A stretch of 64,000 nt of DNA from Hymenopus coronatus (lineage: Eukaryota > Arthropoda > Insecta > Mantodea > Hymenopodidae): the NCBI GenBank assembly GCA_030762935.1, contig CM060887.1:17042501-17106500 (forward strand), written 5' to 3'. This document shows, in pieces, positions 1 through 15,300 of the stretch; positions within the stretch are counted from its first letter, which is position 1; each line of letters opens with the position of its first letter. The notes under the pieces are model-generated. The model saw only the letters and a program-made list of their open reading frames with translations. It did no database searches and was not told where the DNA came from. Both the position numbers and the translations under genes were made by a program.

Positions 1-730
1 CTCACTATTGGTCATATTGTGTTGCCAGTGTTGCCCTAATGTGATTTGGGCATTAGGTTTGAAAACCTTTATAACTCAGATTAAAAACAAGAAATACCAG
101 AAGACCAAAATATAATTATTGAATGTTATTTTAAATAACTTCTTGCTATTATTTTAGCACAAATAATTTCATGTCACAGAAGTGAATTTAATATTAAATT
201 ATTATAAACAGTATTAAAATAATTTTACTATCAGAATTATTTCACAAGCACAGAGTTCTAAGCATGCAAATATTATTCTAATATTTTTTGTGCTGTTTGC
301 TCAGAACGTAATACTTATCTCCAAATCGTATTCTTAGTTTACACACTTTTGACATTTTCTATTTAGAAGATACAAAACAGTTTACCAGTTTAAACTGTGG
401 GTTAACTTCTTCAAATCATAAGTTTAAAAATCAGATCCAAAGAGCACCTTAGAAATGTTAAATTCAAATAAAAAGATAAATCAGCAGTAGCATTTCACTT
501 TTGAAAAGAAAACAATGATCTAGATCCAAATCCAAAGTTATTAAAAATTGTATGACAGGCCACAATGAACTCACAACATGGGAAAATAACTTAATTAAGA
601 AGTTTGTTCTTCTGCCGCCAGAGAAGAGATTGTAGGCAGCTACAATCAACAATGGCAGTTGGACCCCTGAAGTTGAGAATGAAAGCAATGGCTTTCCAAA
701 CTAGTCCCTCGTAAATAAAATGTGTAAAGG

Positions 731-762
<32 letters not shown>

Positions 763-771
763 AACAAAAAT
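1..771. other. Intron of the DRC11-like gene, no recognised content
   Basis: AT-rich intron sequence left of exon 6. It holds an (AG)n microsatellite at about 728-757. I see no coding segment or structured repeat here other than that. Confidence 0.5.
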
Positions 772-1150
772 TTACTTAACAAAAATGTAGATCTTGTTAA
801 AACACACAATTTATGTCATATACAATTTTTTCGTAGAGTTGGCCGTTTTTGAGATATTTCTTGTTATTGGTTTTAGTTTTAAAATACTTATACTTTTCTC
901 ATCTGTGAACTTGTCTACTCCTGGCCACGCAAAGAAATGGATTTCAGTTCCATAGCAACCATATTTTAAAACATATGACTGTCGGTTTAGCCTAGTGTAT
1001 TCACTTCTATTTACAAGAAAGCATTTCTGCTAATGGTTATCTCAATCAATGTGAAGTAGATAAAACAATAAGCTTATTAACAATAATTTCTAACAGAGAT
1101 GTAGAGAAAGTCATGTAAATGGAACACATCAGATTTTTATTATTTCTACA
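772..1150 (-). repeat. Hairpin-repeat family, truncated copy
   Basis: One of at least six larger copies in the window of an unclassified interspersed repeat, oriented here with the hairpin at the 3' end. This copy keeps only the 5' part, seen reversed as AGAGAAAGTCATGTAAATGG and AACACATCAGATTTTTAT near 1105-1143, plus the block around ACACACAATTTATGTCATAT at about 804. It lies in the DRC11-like intron on the left of exon 6. Confidence 0.6.
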
Positions 1151-1244
1151 CCTAACTGCCTTTTCACAATTTCTCAAGTCCAGGACACTAAGCAACTCTC
1201 AGTCATCTTATTATGAAACTAAAACCGCTGCTATAAAAGCTTAC

Positions 1245-1566
1245 CTGTCTAAGGTCTCCAAGGCATGGAAGAGGATCTTGACCATCTTTGCATAGCTCAT
1301 GAGCAGCATAAGAACGTTCTCCATGAAAATCAGACAGTTGTACTTCTGGATGCTTTCGTATTATACCATTAGTAACAAGTTCCTCGAAAAGCGACTCTAG
1401 TGTTCTATCTGGTGTTAGATCTTTTTCCTTTTTCTTCTTACTCTTTTTTCCTGTTCTGCCTTTCTTCTTACTTGCTTTTCGAACTTTCTTACCCTTGCTT
1501 GCTAAGTCTCTTGCTAAAGCTGCCTGCAGAATTTCTAACTCTGCACGCAGTAACTGATCCACTTCT
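1245..1566 (-). CDS. IQCA1: DRC11-like exon 6 (last exon in window)
   Basis: 322 bases; acceptor TTACAG|AGAAGT completes a Lys codon, and donor CAG|GTAAGC leaves in phase 0. It encodes KEVDQLLRAELEILQAALAR, a second Lys-rich tract, then LTPDRTLESLFEELVTNGII and a segment ending CLGDLRQ. In IQCA1 this immediately precedes the AAA ATPase module, which must lie left of the window. Confidence 0.85.
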
Positions 1567-4500
1567 CTGTAAAGCATATTAACAATTATTATAAAATATC
1601 ACATTGATATTAATTGCTAATTTGGTTGATGGAAAAACCTTGTGATAAGTATTTGTCGTAAGTAACCTTACCTAAATTCAAACTTGTCTGCTTGAAATTT
1701 GAACTGTTACAAATTAATGATGTAAAAATCAGTACAGTAAATAAATAAATAATAATAATAATAATAAAAAAAAATCATAATGATTTTAGTGCTAATGTGT
1801 CTCACTTCATAATTGGCAGTAAATCATAAATCTTGGAATTTTTCAAATTCATTTTGTGTCAAATACATTCTTGTTGTGGAGCTAACCATTTCCAAGATAT
1901 TCCTGTTATTGGTTTAAATTTTCAAACACTTATCTTTGCTCAAATGGGAACTCATTATTCACATTTCTTCATCCTGGTCAAGCAGAGAGGACGGAATTTC
2001 AATACTATCACATAGCAACCAGCTTGTAAATGATTTGACTGTTGCTTTCTTATTGTATTTTCTTATTACCCTTATACAAGGGAATATGTAATAATATTTC
2101 TGCTTGATTTATATTGATTAGCATGAACTAGGTAGAAAAATAGGTTTTTGTAGTAATATTTTGATGTGGCATAGAGAAAGTCATGTTAACATAATGTTCA
2201 GATCTTTTTAAAATCATTTTACACTATCAAAAATAGTAAATTGATGAGTGAATTTTCACACTAAAAACTCAATTATTTAAAATTTTACAGCTGGGGTAAT
2301 ATTACTGCTTCAAATGTCACTTTTCATTAAGAATCAACCAGCTTTTAACCAAAGCTCTGTTATTATTTTGTTAAATTTTTTCCTCTGGTTTCAGAATAAC
2401 TTCTTTATTCTTATTATTAAATGTCTTAAACTAAAATTTGTTTAGAAAACAATTTTGTACAATTTAGCTTTTTTCACTTTGCTATTAATTTTTAATTTTC
2501 TTTGCTTTCTAGCTTTACATTGTTTTCAACCATTATTTAATTCAATGTTTGTAGCATTACCTTATTCCTTTGGTTTAGAGGGTTATCTTTAGTCCTTTTT
2601 ACTGTTCTCACCAATCTCTTTTGTTAGGGGTCGTTTACCTTGTTTATATTTTGCAGTCTAGGCTAATTATGGTTTGATCTTCCATAACATACAGCATCTG
2701 AATTTGATATCAAAATTTCACCGAAAATACATGTTTTAAGTTTATGTCAGGATTGCTTATATAATATAAATTTATAGATGTTATTAAGAACATTGTATCC
2801 CATAAAGATAGACTATTTTCTGATTCACAGAAAACTATGTAAAAGAAATCAGATAGTAGGAACATTTTTAAAATTTAACTGAGTTGCAAGATTTCTAATG
2901 GCTCAAAAGGAATTCCTTTCGAAGAGATTTTTTGGATGTATATTAATATCTTTATTGTATTGCTTTACTTATTGTGTTTGATATGTTTAGATTCTTTGTT
3001 TAGCTAGAATGGATTACTAAATTTAACTTGCATCTTGTTTTTCATTCTTGTTTTATCATTCTCACAATTTTTAATGACACTTCGCATTTTGAATAAAACT
3101 CTTTATGGGAATTTCTATGAGATATTACCTGAAAATTTCCTGCAAAATACAACTCCCACAATAAAAGATATTTTCTAAATAGTTTGAAGGAAAGAAAAAT
3201 GTAGATGGAAACGGAAACAAAGAAATTTATTATACTTCAGATTATCTAGGTATGTACTTACTTTCGAAGCTCAGATTCTAGCTCTTTCGTTTTTTCATCA
3301 CGGATCATATAAACATCAGCTTTTTGCACAGTGTTATCAGATTCATCTTTATTCTTCCATATTTCTCCATACTCTTCATGAGCTTCTTGTATTTCTCCTA
3401 AGAAATTTGATGGCTGCATTTTGAATACTGCATCTTCTTCCTCATCTTCCTTCTTCTTCTTACTTTCATCTTTATCTTTCTTCCCTTTGTCTTTCTTACC
3501 ACCCCTGATAAAAAAATAACAGTTTATCATTAATAATAATGATGATAATAATAATAATAGTTATTATAATGATGATAATAACCATAACAATAATAATAAA
3601 TATTAATAATAACAATGATGTCAGTCATGACAATGATGATAATAATAACTGGACAGTCTCAGGGTAGGAAATAAATCATTTTCATCCATTTTACAAGAGT
3701 CAAAAAACTAAACTGAATATCTTATAAGGTGACAAAGAAATACATGAATCATTTGAAACAGTTAATTTCAAAATCTAGTATACCGTTTTCAGCTATTCCT
3801 TTTTACGAGAAATGCACATTGCAAAATACTTTAATTTATTGAAAGGGGAAGAAATTGATAAAGATGACTTATTCCCCTTTATCCTGAGACCATCCACTCC
3901 ATGGCACGACAGCTCACAAGGAACCTTGGCCTACCGCTCGGCCGCTGCATCCCCCATCTTGGTCCATGACAGATGTCATGGGTGGGGTGCAGTATTGGAG
4001 GGTGAGATGTGGTCAGCACTGTAAATCCCTCCCGGCCAGTTAATGCGGTTCTTATGACCTGGAGCCGCTACTTCTCCATCAACTAGCCCCCCAGGAACCT
4101 CACGAGGCTGAGTGCACCCCGGTCCAGATCTCCCAGTGGGGGAAAAATCCCCATGCCAGTACTGGGAATCGAACCCAGGTCTCCTGCTTGACAAGCACCT
4201 TTGCTACCACCGCGCTAAGGAGACGATCATATACATATATATTGAAGGTTAGGTTATTCCATATTATGTAGACTGCACCCTACTTTTCAGAAGTGTGGGC
4301 AACCCTCTTAAGTAACAATTCAATATTATAATAAACTTTAATTCTTACATTTATAATTATAAATGATTGATCCTTTCCGTATTTTAGAGTTCATTTCTAT
4401 TTTACTTTCTCCAAATATTGCCCCATGTTCTTTCAATTTTTGTGTAAAACTTGGTGTCAATTAGCAAAAGCATTATTCACTCTAGACAATGCACTTTTTT

Positions 4501-6392
4501 TCCCTCCAAGTCTCTATTTCCCTGTATTCAAATAAAATGTGCTGTGTATCTTCTTTTCCCCCAAACAGTGCACATTCGCCTTGGGGATAGTCATTGTTCT
4601 GCTCTTAACAATGCTATCCCCTTTATTCCTTATTGGTATTGTCTATATACCTCTCTCTTTTCCAATTTTTTTCAATATAGCGAAAAATACTAATGACCCT
4701 TCTCAGTTCATAACTAAACAACTTTTGTATCTCAATATTGCAAACCTTCATCTGATATGCATCCAAAAACCTTTGTTATTTGTTTCTCTTTTCCTCCAAA
4801 CACCCTCCAATCAATTAAATTTCTAAGTTATTTCTTAATTTGCTTATTCAACCTATGCTTTTTAAACTGATTTGTTGGTATTTTAAGTACTGTTTTAACA
4901 AATTATCTTCTCCTAAATTCATGATCCTAACCAGTATTTCAAAACACTTTCCAGAATCAATTTCTATATTTTATAAACATAATTTTGAGCTATTTACAGT
5001 ATCAAGTTATCTGCAAAAAGCAGGCCATAAATTTGCATGTGTCCATGCAAAAACAAAAACTTTGTTAAACTCAAACTTGGTGTTTAAGTACAGCAAGATA
5101 CTTAGAAAATGTTTTGACTGTCTCAAAAATGGCTATAACAATTTTGATTAAAATATCATATTCTGCTTAAGATATGTTCCTGACAAATTAAAAATATATC
5201 TTGAATTTTCTGGGACCAGCCTCTGAGTCATTTTCATTCTGGATGACTTTTGTAGAAATGGTAAACTGTAAGAGATAGGCAGTCTTAATACATACAAATA
5301 TAGATCTTGTTAAAGTATACACAATTTATGTCAAATACATTTTTTTTTCTTTTCTTTAATAGAATATGTTATTAGTTTAAATTCTTTAATACTTATACTT
5401 TTCGCAAATGGGAAATCTTCATTCGTTTTTCTTTCTTCTGACCATGCAAAGAGGATGGAATTTAAAAGCACCACATAGTGACTAGCTCTTAAAAGATTTT
5501 GCTATTGCTTTGGGCTAGTATATTCCTTTATTTCTCTTTTTATAGTAAGTAAGAAATAAGACCATTTAATGTTTATCTCAATTAGTATGAACCAGAAGAA
5601 TAGCAGATAGAGAAAGTCATAAAATGGAACACATCAAATTTTCACATGTATATTTTAATGAAAAACTATTCATCTATTAATATATTTTATCAATATTTTT
5701 CCTGTATTAGCATATTATATACATAATTTCAAAATAATGCAATTTATGCAAACTTTTTACCATTGAAAGAGTGTTGTAAAATGCCAGTCACCTTATTCTA
5801 GATTAATGTTTACAACTAATTACCTGGATGATGATGTAGTAGTTTTACTAATTTCACTTTCTGTTTTCTGACGAGTAAAAAACAAAGTTGAACCACCAGA
5901 TTCTTCAGAGGGCATGTCTGGAAATTTTCCAGTTTCCTGCCAGTAATCTTTAATCCATGCACGGACCTAAAGCAAGAAGAGCAGATAATAATGTTCTTAG
6001 AATTATGCTGAGTCATACTTACCTCCACTTGAAAAGCATTGGAACACTTTCAAGAACATTCGTCCCTGTCTTCAGAAGTTTGGTGACTGATGCTCCTTTT
6101 CTGCTTCCTTCTCCTCCTCTTCCTTTTACCATTGGGTGTTGGGGGTGCAAAATTTTAACACTTCATTCAAGTGGTGGGATTTAAAAATTTATTATATAAT
6201 GCTGTTTTTTATTATGCATATTTTCTCCCAGATATCCAATTCTATTGGTAACGCTAGTGGTTTTAACAGTTTTATATTTTGCCCAATGTTGTGGTTTTCT
6301 GTCCAAAAATAGTGTGACATAGCAGACAGAAAACTACAACATTGGTATTGTTTACCATCAAACTGTGATATCTCATGCTTCATTTTCACCAT

Positions 6393-6461
<69 letters not shown>

Positions 6462-9307
6462 CAGTTTACTTACAATACAAATTAGTTTTCAGTATAGTTA
6501 GTGACTCTTTTATTATGCAGCTTGATTATATTTTTTCCCTATTACATTAATCTATTCTATTTTTATTTGCCTGTAACAGTTTAGTGATACATAAACATAA
6601 TAAATTTGTGTATTAAAAATTAAGAGGAAAAGCTGTCATCATGTCCATTGATGTCCCTGCCACATATGCAGTTTCAAAATGCTCCTTCTGTAGTTTGAAG
6701 GAAGTAATACAGCTTTAAATTTACCTCGTCTCCTATTTCTTCTTTCATCTGGTCTCCTCGCATTTTTTTAATTAGCTTTTTTTCATTAATGAGAGTTTGC
6801 TCATATTCCTCCTGATGTTCAGCCTGGAGCTGGTGACGAAATTTTGTAACCTGTAATATAAGCACATTTGCTATAAATTAATTCTTAACTTTATTGATAA
6901 ATTCTGTCTTAGGCTAAAAACATGAATAAAATCAGTGGAAATGGCTTTTGTGACAACTTCATTTTGTTTTGCCTATAATTGTATAGTTTTGTGTTTTACA
7001 GAAGTAATCGGGAAGTCATGACTAAAAGAAAAAATATGATGTGTTACATTCACATGACTTTTTCCACCTATTTTGCAACAAACTATTCTAGCAATTAAAA
7101 TTTAGTTGAGTCGATTTTGTAACACTACATCACTTACTTTTTTATTTCGGAAAACATGTTTCAGAAGCCATGTGCTTCCATTGTCAATTCCTTTGGTCGA
7201 CTACCGGCATTGCTTGCTGTGGTGGTTGTCTCTGTCCCTGGTGGTGGTTTGATGAACTTCTGGATGAGTAGATAGCCTGGCGGGATTTCAAAATTGAAAA
7301 CCCGGTTCTTGTTTTTCCAAATATATATGTTTTCCCAAACTTTTAATTCTGTCTTCCTTGTGATGTTTTTGAGGATTTTTGGGCTTCTACTTATAGTGTG
7401 TTTCTCTTTCCAAAAATGCCAAGCTACTGCAGATTTTTCTTCTTGTTTGAGTTTAATATTTCTGTGGTGTTCTTTTGCCCTGGTTTTTATATTTCTTTTT
7501 GTTTGGCCGATGTAGATTTTTTCAGCTGTAATGACTGTGAAAAAATCTACATCGGCCAAACAAAAAGAAATATAAAAACCAGGGCAAAAGAACACCACAG
7601 AAATATTAAACTCAAACAAGAAGAAAAATCTGCAGTAGCTTGGCATTTTTGGAAAGAGAAATACACTATAAGTAGAAGCCCAAAAATCCTCAAAAACATC
7701 ACAAGGAAGACAGAATTAAAAGTTTGGGAAAACATATATATTTGGAAAAACAAGAACCGGGTTTTCAATTTTGAAATCCCGCCAGGCGATCTACTCATCC
7801 AGAAGTTCATCAAACCACCACCAGGGACAGAGACAACCACCACAGCAAGCAATGCCGGTAGTCGACAAAAGGAATTGACAATGGAAGCACATGGCTTCTG
7901 AAACATGTTTTCCGAAATAAAAAAGTAAGTGATGTAGTGTTACAAAATCGACTCAACTAAATTTTAATTGTTAAAACACATCACTGTCTCAAAGTCCACC
8001 ATATATCAGCCTGCCTCAACATGTTGGAATAGCGTGATTACCTCACATTCAAGACGTAGCTTAGGGTATACTACTTGGAGAGTGTTGAGTAACTTAAAGC
8101 TCAATGGAGCCTGAAATATTTGAGCATCATTTCACCAATTGAATTCATTGTCCAATATGAACAACCAGGTTAAAGGACATTAAATTAAAAGCGGCGGGGA
8201 GGTCTTACAAAACCTTATTCCTTTATCTCTTCATACTAACTGAAATAAATGTTAGAGAAATGGTCATATTTTTATTTACTTGTAACTATAATGGGAATAA
8301 GGAAATACATTTTTCTAAAGCAATATCAAATTTTTTTAAGAATAGTACTATGGGGCAGTTTTGTATTAGGCTATTTTTGGATTGCTAAGAGTATAAAAGA
8401 AAGAAAAACAAATGATAACTTCCCATTTGAGGGAAGTATTAAGTATTGGAAAATTTACACCAATAACATGGAGTACCTTAGAGATGGTTATATCTACCAG
8501 GAAATAAAAGAAAAGAAAAAAAACAACAACTGTAATTTACATAAATTGTGTGTTTTAAGATCTATATTTTATGTGTACTAAAATTTTATCTCTTTTATAG
8601 TTTAGCAATGCAAAAGTAGTGCAGAATGAAGAGGGCTTCAGTAACTATTCCCAAAAAATTCAAGATATACATTTCATTTTTCATGAAAATAGTTTAACCA
8701 TGTTTTAATCAAAATTGTTAGAACATTTTTGAAAAAAATCGAAATTTTCAAAACATTTTCCATGTATAGGGTAATTGGGGTTGGGGATTTTCTTGAAGAT
8801 CTTTATTGTTGAACTTAAATATCATTTGGATGGTATGATTTGGTATGTAATGAACTTTTCGTTTTTAAATTATGCTGTTCACAGACACACACGCATGGAC
8901 CTTTTTCTTAAAATGCTTCTTTTTGGATTCAGGGATCTCAAAACATATTTACGGTGAATTATGAAATAAAATTTTTGGACGGATTATAATACATTTCCAT
9001 CTTACTATATATAAGTAGGGAAAATAAAAAAAGTTGGTTATTGTCGTTTGCAGGAACACAAAAAACAAATATTATATGAAGTTGTTTTCAGAACACTTGA
9101 GATAGAGTGACTGTTTTCTGTCCCAGCCATGAACTGCATATATACATAATTCACATCTGCTGCAATGCACAAAGCATTCATACACACATTCTGCATCTGG
9201 ACCTGCATCTTAATCATGATTATATACAAAATAACAAGATGTAAAGTCTTTTGTTAAATGTTTAAATAATATATATTCATAGAATGCTGACATTCATACA
9301 TATAACG

Positions 9308-9372
<65 letters not shown>

Positions 9373-12300
9373 CTGTATTGAAACCCAACAGAAGACCAAA
9401 TTCTTATGAAAATATTTTGTATAAAGAGAAATATACTTTGTTGTCAGAAACACATCACAAAAACAACAGTAATCTGCTGCAAAGAATAAAATAAGTGATT
9501 TTATTTCAAACCAATAAGTGATAAAGATCTTTTTACAATAAAGCAGTGCACAGAAAATACAAGGTGTAATGAAAAGGAAACCAAAATTTTGAAATAAAGT
9601 GCCAACCAGCAGAGGGAACACACTGCAGCTAATGATGCATGTGGTGGCAGCAAACTGCAATTTTCTGCATTTTGCTCTGATGAAAAGCAAGCTATAGCTG
9701 CTGCAGTGAGCACATACTCAAGCTGCTCGTTGGATTATGCCAAAGTAACAATGAAAAAGTTTGAATAACAACATGTGTGTGCATGTGCATATGAGAGAGA
9801 TTGATTTTGCAACAAACTTGGTAAAACTTTCACAGAGACATTGCAACTGCTTAGCCAAGCATATGACGGAGGGCTTTATGAGAAATTGTAAGATTAAGGT
9901 GATGTTGGTTGTATTTTTGACTACAAATGTTTATCTATCATGAATTTGTATGCTCTGTGCCGGAAGAGGTTTGAATTGTGAAAAAATCAGAATTGGATTT
10001 GCATTATGACAATACACTGGCGCATGTGTCGCTCCTTGTCTGCAGTTATCTAGAAAAAAATCACATTCCTGTTTCCCCTTACCCCAGTAGATTTTTTCCA
10101 GAAAAACATGTTGAAAGGACATTTTCCAAACCATAAAGGAGATTCAGGACAATGTAACAAAGGACCTGCAAGCCTTCCTAGAAAATATGTTCCAGGAGTC
10201 ATTCCAAAAATGGAAAAAAATTATGTAAACGGTATATTACCAGTAGAGGGGATTTTTTTAGAACACACTTTGTTTTATGATTTGTGTATTATTAATAATA
10301 ACTCATTTAATATAATAATACACAACATTTTGTGTGGCACATGATTAATTATTAAAGAATTGGGAAACATGGCCGATGAAACTTTTTGTATGTCAACATT
10401 AATACATTTAATATGATAAAATAATTGATGTTTGTATTGCCAAAACCAACTGTTTTCTGCATTATATATTACATGTAAATAATGTATAAAATATTAGTGG
10501 TAATTTACTTGCCCAAGCCTTGTCATGTTGTTTATCCTGAAATATCATCTGGAGTACCAACTGGCCTACACCTGCTGAATTTCTATTCAGAAAAAAATCA
10601 TGGATGGAGTTTCGAGTTGGTTCACATAAATCATTTTCCTAACTAGGTAGCTGATTGATTACTCTGTCTCCAATAAAACTGAAGTAAAATATTCTGACAA
10701 AAGGAAACAATTTTAGAAATTCCTACAAAATGACAATTTTTACCTTGCAGAGTATTCAGCCTGGCTATATCTCAGAGGGACAAAGTATTTTCAGTTCACA
10801 AATTATCAGCTGATATAAACACCAAAGCTTTTAAACAAATTTGGAAACTAATTTAACTCTCTATTTGGGAAAACTGTATAATGTTGTTAAATGTTGATGT
10901 ACTGCATGAAACAATTTCATCCCTCGGAAAGTCCAGCCATGTAAGTGCAGCAATGAGTTCAGGCTGAGGAAAGCATATTAATATTCTTATATATAAAATT
11001 CTAGAGTATTCTCTTAAAAAAATTAATGCAAAACCACCTCTTCCATATTCAGAGAATAGCTTTCAAAACATATTCCATAAGTTCTTAGTAAAAAAGTGAA
11101 ACTAGAATAATTTAAAATTTATTTTGAAGTTTTTAAATTGTGTAAACATTTCTTTCACTGTATTTTCACAAAATAGAAGAAATTAAAGAAAACTGTTGTT
11201 TTATACCTATATGAGCTTCAAAGAACCATTTAAAGCATTATTTTTGGTTGATATTTTGTCATAATTAACGTAATTGATTTATATAGTAGTACCTCATTTG
11301 CACGTGTACGAGCTGCTATTTCGGTGAAGCTCGGTGGAATCATGCCAATGAGCAGCATCTCTTCCAGTTTACGCCTCCTCATCTTAATCCTTGTTATGTA
11401 GCCCCTCCAAGTTTTTTGAATTTTCACTGCAGCTAAAATGGTGTCAGCTGGTTTTCTCTCCATTACTTCTGCACTCTTCCCTTTTTCTTTCATCAGACGG
11501 ATCTCTTTCATAAACTGAGAACGAAGGTGACCCTGATGGCATATAATGCAGAAAATTATTTTGGTTGGTTGAATAATTTTTACTCATGAATATTTTACCA
11601 CCTATCATACAATATCACAAGAATAAGATGTAAAGTAAACATATATTCCTCATATTATATGGGATATTCGGATGAATTATAGGTACAGATATTTTGATAA
11701 TTGGTACCTTAATATGTCAGTTTTTCCACAAACACATTTACTATCTGATGTTTTTGGACATTTGAACTGCTCTGTAAAATGAACAATGCCTTTCATTATA
11801 AATTATACATTTTGCTTTTATGTGTTCACACATGAATGTCTGTTGCTGGGATCATTAGCCTCGCAGAAAGTATTCAACACTCATTTACACATTCAAATAA
11901 GCAATGAATCTATTTGAAATGCAAGCATAAGCATTAAATCTCTAATTAACATATTTAACCTTCCATTCTGATTTCTCTAAGAAAAGTTAAGTTTTAGATA
12001 ACACAAATAATAAATATTTGGGTACATAACAGCTATGACTGATTCCTCCATTTGTTATTAGTTTCATGCAAATGACCTTGACATTTGTTATCAAAAGGGC
12101 TCCCCATTGTGCTTTACACCTCCTAACACTCTTACCCTGCACTCCAGAGAAGAAAACCATGGCACGTCATGCCTACTTGAAGGTAGCAACCAATCTGAAA
12201 ACATACTTCTCTTAATAATTAAAATTAATAGTCTGCAAATGAAGCAAATATTGATGTAATGTTCATCACATGGTCCTCAATTACCCTATACCGAGGTCAG

Positions 12301-15300
12301 TATCTGTGCTTATACCATATCAAACTATATAATCAAGAGCCATAGTCATAAAGCATTAAGGTAATGCATATTAATGATGTGATGTGAAGTATCTAATATG
12401 TCTTTGATACCCATCACCATATATTTTACTAATTGATCAGGAAAATGTCATGCATTCAAATAAACCTTAAAATACAATGTGATCTCATAGTCCCTTTACA
12501 GTACCGCAGGCAACAGTTATTGGCAAGCTATTGTTTAGCACTTGTAAAGGACATTGGGCTGCATTCAAAGTACCATAACTATTGTAAGGGCTATGAATGA
12601 TAGTCTCTCTCTCATTTAAGTTGAAAATGTTTTCTATTGAATAGTAAATGGTTTTAGTGAAACATGTTGTAAGAGATGGTGACAAATATAGAAAAAGAAA
12701 ATTGATTATAATCATTATGATAGTTTTACCACCACCACCACCACTGTTACCACCCACTACTCGGTGGAGGGCAATGGATTTTGTCTTCCTTCGGAAGAGA
12801 AGTAAAGCTTTTGGTCCTGGTTGTAGATTTATGGCAATTAAAAGTACCTCAAGCCTGATAAACAGATCTCTGAACAAACTTTATCGGTCTTTCATGCCCA
12901 ATACAGAATGGGATGCTAACAACCACAGCAGTTAAAAAGCATCCATAAATTAAACTCAAGTTACATGCATACATAACATTGCAATCTGTAAATCCTATTT
13001 TGAGATTAGACTCTATGCCCAAACTCAAGGATGTAGATCATATCAAGAATTACATTTATTGATAATTATCAATAGATTTATATGCAAATAGTAACTCTGA
13101 CAACAAATTTTCAGAGATGTCGGTTTTGTATATTTTACAATTACATGTCTGTTTCAAAACCCTACTCATACAAATGCATTCTTAGAATATTCATGTATAT
13201 TATATTTACAATGGTACATTATTACCAGTATTATTTGATTGAATGAAATCCTCTTCTGTATAGGTGTGATTAATAATGTATCTTTAACTCTGATCTAAGC
13301 TTGTTTTTGTTCATGTGCAATTCTTTTATAGGAGAGGGAAGTGAATTTACAAAACTATTCACTTGTAGTAAGCCCCTTTTTGGAATAACTGAAAATTATT
13401 TTTTGGCCTATGTAAGTCCTGTCTATGTCTAGTGTAGCAGTTGATAGTGAGTTGATTGTCTTGCCCTTGCCATTATTCCTACTCCTTTTTTTTTTGCATA
13501 ATGAATACTTTTTTGGCATGTACTGAATTTTCCCAAAATATTATGCCATAGTCGTCAATGAATGAAAATATGCATAATAAGCTTGTTTTATATGCTCTCA
13601 TTTATAAGCTGTATAAAAGATCGGATTGTAAAACATGCAGACTTAGTTTGGGTAAGATATAATCAATATGGTGTTTCCAATTCATGTTATGATTGATAAT
13701 AAGACCCAAGAATTTTGTATACAGGCTTCTACAATCTGATTATTATTATATTATATTCTTAGGGCTTCCCTAAGTTTATGCTTTGTGCAAAAATTAATGT
13801 AGTTAGTTTTTTTTTCAAAATTTTTGTGAATTTTGTTACTTTCAAACCAATTATTTAATGTGTTGAAGATTTTATTAGAAGAATCTGGGAGCTGGCTGAT
13901 ATTATGTTCTTTAATTATTATAATACTTTTGTCATCCACAAAAAGAACTGGATAGGCATTGTTGTTTACTACTGCAGGTAGAACATTTATATACTCTAAA
14001 AATAACTAGGGACCCAGAGTAGAACCTTGTGGGACATCATGCTGTTTTTTTCTTGCCTTTCAGAATATGCATTGCTACTCCTATTATTTGAAGTATTTAT
14101 TATAACATTTTGCTTTCTGTTAGATTAGTAAGATGTAATCTATTGCCATCTTTTGCCCGTAATACCATAGTTTGATAACTTTTATAGAAGTATTACATGA
14201 TTAACCCAGTCAAATGTCTTTGATAGATCATAGAATATTCCTAGTGTATTAAGTTTGCCATCCAAAGACTTAAGAACTTTATTAGTTAACTTGAAAATGG
14301 CATCACTGGTTGACATGCTCTTCCTGAATCCAAACTGCTCTTTTGCTAAAATATTATATTTATCTAGATGGTGATAAAGTGTTTTAAACACCACCACCAT
14401 TTAACACCACAACCGTTAGGTACCACCGCCACCAGAGTAGATAGCGCTAAAGGTTTATTCTGTTGGCTTATGCTGAAGTTGTAACGTGTTATCGTGCCCA
14501 AGTGTTAGAATTGACGTTAAACAGCATTTATTTGTCGTAGCTTTTTATCCTCGATGAATTGCGAATATCCGTAAGCGTAAGGATGATAGATCAGTGACAG
14601 AAGAAATGCACCAGTTAGTTATACAAATTGCAAGTATATACTAATATCAGTTAGAGTGTCAAGAATGCATGTTAATCTATTTGAATAATGTTCTTGGGAA
14701 TTGCCGTAGGGCTAGAACTCACGGAGCAGATAAGAAACTACTCTGGGAAAATATTAAGCGCACCTCCTCTGCTAATTCAAACAGGAAGAAATAGAAGTAT
14801 GCTATTCCGCAGACGGATAACGTAGGAAAAAGCGAAAACAATACAATGAAGAGGGAAATGAGAATGTGATGGCGGATCCCATGGCCTAGATGGCACGTGC
14901 ACTATTAGATGGGATGGGAATTAGTCTCAACCTGATCCTTAGAATAGATATACCATCACAAAATTATGGAAGTGACAGCTGAAATTATTAATAATAGTAA
15001 GTGCATTTAATGGAATCTGAGGATATGCATTCCACGGATTTTCTAATTGAGCTGAGTTTAAATAAACAAACGAGATTAATGCGCTGTATTGTTGTTACTG
15101 GAGTGCCTAGTAGAAAAAGTGAAAGTATTTACACAGTTATCTCTGTTCTGAACATGCAAAAAAATTTCAGACAGCCCAGGCTTCATCTAGCAGACTCAAG
15201 CTTTCTGCGCAACGACTAACCAGGTAACAAACCATGCTCCGTGCTGTTCTTACCCTTACTTATTATCTATTCAGCCTTAAGTTGATCCCCGCCAAAACAA

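Noticed and set aside
3535..3652. CRISPR-like array or satellite
   Set aside because: A simple trinucleotide microsatellite without spacers; CRISPR is not expected in animal DNA.
6365..6550. Poly-Ile/Tyr frame
   Set aside because: Translation of the (TA)n tract.
9277..9690. 137-codon minus-strand frame with a long poly-Ile run
   Set aside because: The run is the translation of an (ATA)n microsatellite; the rest overlaps the start of a mariner relic on the other strand and has no family match.
12485..12877. 130-codon minus-strand frame
   Set aside because: It runs antisense through a SINE body and a CCACCA tract; the amino-acid sequence has no family and the frame depends on repeats.
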